Position numbers and translations under genes: made by a program | Shown here: positions 59,606-64,000 of the stretch, piece by piece | How the letters are laid out: every line of letters begins with the position of its first letter | How positions within the stretch are numbered: the first letter of the stretch is position 1 | Origin: Ruficoccus amylovorans | GTDB lineage: Bacteria > Verrucomicrobiota > Verrucomicrobiia > Opitutales > Cerasicoccaceae | Assembly (NCBI RefSeq): GCF_014230085.1 | Contig: NZ_JACHVB010000060.1 | Location: 124,001 to 188,000, forward strand | DNA length: 64,000 bases | Reading direction: 5' to 3' | Notes under the pieces: generated by a model | The model's input: the letters and a program-made list of their open reading frames with translations, nothing else | What the model was told of the DNA's origin: nothing | Database searches by the model: none

Positions 59606-62212
59606 TCAGGACTTGGCCTCGGACTCGGCGTCGCGGGCCCGGCGGGTGGTCGTTTCCCACTCGTAGGTCGGGCGCGTCAGGTGGCGTTCGGTCACGTGCT
59701 TGCGGTTGCCTTTGTGCCACCAGTAGAAGACCGGGCTGGCGATGAAGATCGACGAGAACGTACCGGTGATAATCCCGATGATGAAGATCAGCGCGAAGTC
59801 CGTGACCACGCCCGCTCCAAAGATGTACAGCGCGAGCGCCGCCAGCAGGGTGGTGACGGAGGTCAGCAGGGTACGCGAGAGGGTGCGGTTGATAGCGTAG
59901 TTGCAGACATCGAACAGCGTCATGTCCGGGCGCAGGTCCAGCTCCTCACGGATACGGTCGAAGACGACGATGGTGTCGTTGATCGAGTAACCGACGATCA
60001 TGAGGATCGCCGCCACCATCGGGGCGGTAAACTGCCCGCTGCCAATCCCGAAAAACTGCCCCACGATGACAAAGATCCCGATCGACATGAGCACGTCGTG
60101 GACAGTCGAAACCACGGCCCCGACCCCGTAACCGAGTTCGAAGCGCAGCGCCACGTACAGGAGGATACCGGCCAATGAAACCAGGATCGAGAGAATGGCG
60201 TTGAAGGTAATTTCGTCGCTGACGGTCGCCCCGACCGCGCTCTCGCTGACCTTGACCAGTTGCGCATCGGGGAAAGCTTTTTGCATGGCGGCAACCACCT
60301 GGTCAACGCGCCCTTCCTCCAGGTCCACCTGGAGCTTAAGCCGTTCCTTATCGCTGCCGAGCATGCTGAGGTAGCCGGGCTGGATTTCGCCCAGATCGGG
60401 ATTGGCATCGGCCAACTGCTCGATCTCGGTCAGGCCTGGCTTGCTGGCCTGCTCGAAATCCATCGTCACTTCGACGCCGCCCCGGAAGTCGATCCCGAGA
60501 ATGTGCTCGCGGTGCGTCCAAATAACAACCACCCCGGCCAGCACGATCAGCCACGAGCAGATGAAGGCCGGACGGCGGTAGGCCAGGAAAGTGAACTTCG
60601 CCTTTTCCAGCAGGCTGAAGGGCGAAACCGACTTGAGCAGATTCAGGCTGACAAGTATTTCCAGCATGAAGCGGCTCACCACCAGCGCACCGAACATGGA
60701 GGCGCCGATACCGATGGCCAGCGTCACCCCGAAGCCCTTGACCGGACCAGCCCCGAGCCAGATCAGGATGGCGGCGGTCAACAGCGTGGTGATGTTCGCG
60801 TCAATAATGGTCGAAAAGGCCTTGGCATAACCGCCGGCGAGGGCGTTTTTCATGTTCTTGCCCGCCGAAAGCTCTTCGCGCATACGCTCGAAGATGAGGA
60901 TGTTCGCGTCCACGGCCATCCCGATGGTGAGCACGAGCGCGGCCACCCCCGGCAGGGTCAGGGTGCCCCCGACGCTCATGAGAACGCCGAGCACGACGAT
61001 GACGGACAGTCCGACCGATGCGACCGAGACGATACCCGCCAGCAGGTAGTAAAGGATCATGAAGACCACGACCGCTCCGGCACCCAGCAGGGCGGCCTCG
61101 ATGGAGGAGTCGCGGGCGTCGGCGGCCAGCGTCGGGCTGACGACGTACTTTTCACCCACCTCCAGTTCGAACTTGAGCGGGTTGTTGAGGACATTGGCCA
61201 GTTCCTGGGCCTCAAGCTGGGTAAAGGTGCCGGTGATGCGGGCGGAGCCGCCGGTGATGGGCTGGCCGTTGTTCAGGCCGAGGGCGCTGTAGAGCTTGCC
61301 GTCGAGCACGATGGCCATCTTGCCCGAGCCAAGGGCGTTGCGGGCCTTGTCCTCGGCCGCAATCTTGCGGGTCATGTCCGCGAAGACATCGCCGCCGTCG
61401 CTGGTCATGTTAAGGAGAATCTCGTAGCCACCGTACTGGCCCTGGATCGGGAAGGCACGGTCCACGATTTCGCCGGTGGCCTCGGGGATGATTTTGACAA
61501 AGTAATGCTCCTCAATCGGGTTGCCCTCGCGGTCGGTGTCTTCGATGACCATCTCCTCGAAGCCGAGCGGAGCCTGCACGCCGGGACCGGGCACGATGTC
61601 GCGGTGCACGAGGCGGAACTCCAGGTGGGCCGGTTTCTTGAGTGCGTCGGCGGCTTCGGGGTTCTTTTCCAGGTCGAGTCCGGGCAGTTGGACTTCGATC
61701 TGGTTATTACCGACCGGGCGGATGATCGGCTCGGCCACGCCCAGGCCGTTGACACGGCTCTCCATGATGCGGACGGCCTCCTTGAGCTGGGCGCTGGCGA
61801 CCTGATCGTTCTCGGGCTGGTCCTTGAGCTTGAGCGTGAAGGCCACGCCCCCGGCCAGATCGAGGCCCTTGCGGAGCTTGCCGCGGGACTCCTCGTAGAG
61901 GACGTTCATGATGACGTCGTTGCGCTTGTCCTGATTCTTGACCAGCACGAGGTCAACATCCGGGTAGAACTTGTGGTAGAGGTCCACCTTCTCGGCCTTG
62001 GCCTGTTCCTTGATCGCCAGAAACAGCGGCGTGGTGTCGTTCACCCGCTCCTCGGCCCGCTCAAGAAAGGCCTGGTAGTCGGCCTGGTTGGCGGTGGCGC
62101 GGGTCAGGATGAACTCGTCAAAGTCCTTGTCCTCCATCGGGAGGAGGTTGAGCACGGCCCAACCGACGATAACAACGCTGAGGATCAGTTTCCAGATGAT
62201 GGAACTTTTCAT
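59606..62212 (-). CDS. secDF: Fused SecDF protein translocase subunit
   Basis: 868 residues, SecD and SecF joined in one chain. The SecD half has an N-terminal helix (KSSIIWKLILSVVIVGWAVL), the periplasmic P1 domain (ESRVNGLGVAEPIIRPVGNN, IEVQLPGL) and its membrane part (LTLPGVAALVLTIGMAVDAN, ILIFERMREEL). The SecF half begins about residue 545 (FRGGVEVTMDFEQ) and contains VGYSINDTIVVFDRIREELD and TRTLLTSVTTLLAALALYIF-type segments. The conserved Asp/Arg proton residues are present in both halves. It uses the proton gradient to aid Sec-dependent export after SecA. Cotranscribed with yajC. Confidence 0.95.
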   Translation of the reverse strand: MKSSIIWKLILSVVIVGWAVLNLLPMEDKDFDEFILTRATANQADYQAFLERAEERVNDTTPLFLAIKEQAKAEKVDLYHKFYPDVDLVLVKNQDKRNDVIMNVLYEESRGKLRKGLDLAGGVAFTLKLKDQPENDQVASAQLKEAVRIMESRVNGLGVAEPIIRPVGNNQIEVQLPGLDLEKNPEAADALKKPAHLEFRLVHRDIVPGPGVQAPLGFEEMVIEDTDREGNPIEEHYFVKIIPEATGEIVDRAFPIQGQYGGYEILLNMTSDGGDVFADMTRKIAAEDKARNALGSGKMAIVLDGKLYSALGLNNGQPITGGSARITGTFTQLEAQELANVLNNPLKFELEVGEKYVVSPTLAADARDSSIEAALLGAGAVVVFMILYYLLAGIVSVASVGLSVIVVLGVLMSVGGTLTLPGVAALVLTIGMAVDANILIFERMREELSAGKNMKNALAGGYAKAFSTIIDANITTLLTAAILIWLGAGPVKGFGVTLAIGIGASMFGALVVSRFMLEILVSLNLLKSVSPFSLLEKAKFTFLAYRRPAFICSWLIVLAGVVVIWTHREHILGIDFRGGVEVTMDFEQASKPGLTEIEQLADANPDLGEIQPGYLSMLGSDKERLKLQVDLEEGRVDQVVAAMQKAFPDAQLVKVSESAVGATVSDEITFNAILSILVSLAGILLYVALRFELGYGVGAVVSTVHDVLMSIGIFVIVGQFFGIGSGQFTAPMVAAILMIVGYSINDTIVVFDRIREELDLRPDMTLFDVCNYAINRTLSRTLLTSVTTLLAALALYIFGAGVVTDFALIFIIGIITGTFSSIFIASPVFYWWHKGNRKHVTERHLTRPTYEWETTTRRARDAESEAKS

Positions 62213-62239
62213 GGGGAAAGAAGGTGGCGGAGCGTTTTC

Positions 62240-62608
62240 TTACTTGGCCTGCTCGGCCGGGACGGTCGGCTGGATGTCCTTGCCCTCGTCGCCGGGGGCC
62301 AGCACGCTGGTGACGAAGTTCTTGGCCAGTTCAGCCTTGGTGCCGTCCACCAGCTTGATCACAAGGCGGTCGCTCTTGACGTTGGAGATGGTGGCGTAGA
62401 GCCCTCCGTTGGTCACGATGCGGTCGCCGATCTTGAGGGCTTCGATGCGCTTCTGGTGCTCCTTCTGCTTCTTGCGCTGCGGGGCGATGACCAGAAAGTA
62501 CATCCCGCCGAACATCAGAATGAGAATCAGAAAGGTACCCCCCATGCCGCCGCCGGGTTGATCGGTGGCCGCCTGGGCAAGTGCGGTAATAAATGCGGTT
62601 GTGCTCAT
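62240..62608 (-). CDS. yajC: Preprotein translocase accessory subunit YajC
   Basis: 122 residues. One membrane helix preceded by a short Gly-rich tail (PGGGMGGTFLILILMFGGMY) and the family core FLVIAPQRKKQKEHQKRIEA. LKIGDRIVTNGGLYATISNV and KLVDGTKAELAKNFV are the YajC signature. It is the first gene of the yajC-secDF-recJ unit, with a 27-bp gap to secDF. Confidence 0.95.
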   Translation of the reverse strand: MSTTAFITALAQAATDQPGGGMGGTFLILILMFGGMYFLVIAPQRKKQKEHQKRIEALKIGDRIVTNGGLYATISNVKSDRLVIKLVDGTKAELAKNFVTSVLAPGDEGKDIQPTVPAEQAK

Positions 62609-62921
62609 GATTTAAATTCAGGAAAACCGTCGAGGTAAGAGCAGCGCCCCCCAAAAGGCAAGAGGATTGTCAAGCCCTCCGGCCTCTCCCGGCCAATGGC
62701 CAAACGCCCCCGCAGCCGGAACGGACGAAGCCGCGACGATAGAGACGAACCGCGCCTGCTCCCCCGCCCCGCACGCCCGGCGACCTTCACGCACCGCAGC
62801 AGCACAGGCGCGGGACGGGATTGGCGGGACGGATTCTGTCACTCCCCGGCCCCGCCGAAACCGGAAGTTTACACTTCCGAGTGCCTGCGGCCTTGATTCG
62901 CCGGAGAAATTGCACTAGCGG
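62609..62921. other. Divergent gap between yajC and speA, 313 bp
   Basis: No convincing gene. A hairpin at 62862-62879 (CGGAAGT TTAC ACTTCCG) lies about 45 bp before the speA start and may be an operator or part of the speA leader. The rest is GC-rich with no recognised riboswitch. Promoters for both divergent genes are expected here but not clearly readable. Confidence 0.45.
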
Positions 62922-64000
62922 ATGGGCTTGCAAAACGGTGAGCAGGATAACTGGTCGGCCTCATCGGCCGACGCCTACTACGGCTTTTCACGCTGGGGAA
63001 AGGGACACTTCTCCGTCGATCCCGACGGGGCGCTCTGCGTCCACCCCATGGCTGACGCGCGCAAGATCCGCCTGACGGACGTGCTCGAAGAGGCCCGCCA
63101 GATGGGCCTCTCGGCCCCGCTGACCATCCGCGTGCAGGATTTACTGCGGCGGCGGGTCGTCGAGCTGAACGAGGCCTTTGGCGCCGCCATCGAGGCCGAA
63201 CAGTATGAGGGGCGCTATCAGGGGGTCTTCCCGATCAAGGTCAACCAGTTGCGTGAGGTCGTGGACGAAATCCTCGACGCGGGCAAGCCGTGGCACTTCG
63301 GCCTGGAGGCCGGGAGCAAGCCCGAGCTGCTCATCGCCCTGGCCATGCTCCAGACCAAAAACGCCCTGCTCGTGTGCAACGGCTACAAGGACGCCGACTA
63401 CATCCGCCTGGCCATGCTCGGCACCCGCCTGGGCAAAAAAGTCGTCGTCGTGATCGAGCAGCCCTCCGAGGCGGACATGATTATCCAGCTCTCGCGCGAG
63501 ACGGGTGTGACCCCGATCATCGGCCTGCGCCTCAAGCTCAGCACCACCGGCGAGGGCCGCTGGTCCACCTCCAGCGGCGACCACGCCAAGTTCGGCCTCT
63601 CGGCCCCGGAGCTGGTCTCGGTCGTCAAAAAACTCCGCCGGGCCGGGCTCAAGGATTTTATCCAGCTCGTGCATTTCCACATCGGCTCGCAGGTGCCGAG
63701 CATCATTACCTTGAAAAAAGCCGTGGTCGAAGCCGCCCGCTTCTACTGCGAACTGCACCGCATGGGGCTGCCCATGAAGTACCTGGACTGCGGCGGCGGC
63801 CTCGGGATCGACTACGACGGCTCGCGCAGTAACTTTGACAGCTCGGCCAACTACTCCCTCCAGGAGTACGCCCGCGACATGGTGTTCAACATCAAGAGCG
63901 TGTGCGAAAGCTCCGAGGTGCCCGTGCCCGACATCGTGACCGAGAGCGGCCGGGCACTCGTTGCCCTGCACTCGATCCTGATCGTCGAGGTGGTTGACAA
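62922..64000 (+). CDS. speA: Biosynthetic arginine decarboxylase, 3' end outside window
   Basis: PLP-dependent fold-III enzyme forming agmatine from arginine, the first step of putrescine synthesis in this route. 359 codons are visible from ATG 62922. WSSASSADAYYGFSRWGKGH is the SpeA start. The PLP lysine is in YQGVFPIKVNQLREVV, followed by GLEAGSKPELLIALAM, NGYKDADYIRLAML, RLKLSTTGEGRWSTSSGDHA with KFGLSAPE, LVHFHIGSQ and DCGGGLGIDYDGS. The frame runs uninterrupted off the window end. Together with nspC it points to polyamine synthesis through carboxyspermidine or carboxynorspermidine. Confidence 0.95.
   Translation, partial: MGLQNGEQDNWSASSADAYYGFSRWGKGHFSVDPDGALCVHPMADARKIRLTDVLEEARQMGLSAPLTIRVQDLLRRRVVELNEAFGAAIEAEQYEGRYQGVFPIKVNQLREVVDEILDAGKPWHFGLEAGSKPELLIALAMLQTKNALLVCNGYKDADYIRLAMLGTRLGKKVVVVIEQPSEADMIIQLSRETGVTPIIGLRLKLSTTGEGRWSTSSGDHAKFGLSAPELVSVVKKLRRAGLKDFIQLVHFHIGSQVPSIITLKKAVVEAARFYCELHRMGLPMKYLDCGGGLGIDYDGSRSNFDSSANYSLQEYARDMVFNIKSVCESSEVPVPDIVTESGRALVALHSILIVEVVD

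Noticed and set aside
60260-62638. 792-codon plus-strand frame opposite secDF and yajC
   Set aside because: It spans two well-recognised minus-strand genes and has the shadow composition rich in Asp, His, Gly and Arg with no motif.
62667-62918. Small plus-strand ORFs in the yajC-speA gap
   Set aside because: Low-complexity Pro/Arg/Ala translations in several overlapping frames, no ribosome site, and no resemblance to a protein family.

Overview
The window is GC-rich, densely coded bacterial DNA. Its gene set fits a Verrucomicrobiota member, most likely class Opitutae. The clues are carboxynorspermidine-type polyamine genes, OleC/OleD-like proteins, an ExbB/ExbD/TPR operon, a fused SecDF, single-chain GlyRS, and a Wza/Wzc-type exopolysaccharide set with a Gly/Tyr-rich kinase. 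This placement is inferred from protein content; no rRNA or tRNA gene was seen.

Layout. 1-9.3 kb: 3' end of nspC, a coiled-coil membrane protein, an APC permease, a divergent pair of signal-peptidase-fold (S26B-like) exported proteins, a CaCA antiporter, a histidine phosphatase, a repeat-filled gap with a MITE-like element, and two large lipoproteins. 9.3-17.4 kb: hemW, membrane proteins, an SBF-like transporter, a VOC protein, a propeller-like protein, an AzgA-type purine permease and a two-gene ABC importer. 17.4-21.6 kb: a compact pabB-pabC-folP-folB-folK operon. 21.7-23.2 kb: a 35-residue basic protein, an exported protein and an OGG1-type glycosylase. 23.2-30.4 kb: a six-gene operon, TPR-TPR-exbB-exbD-exbD-vWA, in which a TonB-like anchor carries a von Willebrand A-like domain. 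30.7-33.1 kb: lptF-like, rpsR, tsaC. 33.3-39.6 kb: exopolysaccharide operon (barrel, Wza-like, tyrosine autokinase) and a divergent TPR protein. 39.9-46.9 kb: CorC/CNNM protein, hisC, an RmlD-like reductase, a lipoate ligase-like protein, and two RNA methyltransferases. 47-52.7 kb: OleD-like and OleC-like genes on the minus strand around a TMTC-like glycosyltransferase/TPR gene. 53-57.8 kb: hybrid sensor kinase, glyS, and an AT-rich island with a winged-helix gene, a RelE toxin and an RHH antitoxin in reversed order. 57.9-64 kb: yajC-secDF-recJ and the 5' part of speA.

The most unusual non-coding signal is a family of tandem mini-hairpin arrays: runs of perfect 5-10 bp stems with mostly 3-5 nt loops, separated by a few bases. 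They lie mainly between convergent genes. Three copies share the same two first hairpins. Other convergent gaps hold a second dispersed hairpin repeat or the MITE-like element, so convergent gene ends appear to be the preferred home of structured repeats here. The most unusual coding signals are the Exb-driven vWA operon, the S26B-like pair, the lipoprotein with a pseudopilin-like tail, and the reversed toxin-antitoxin locus.
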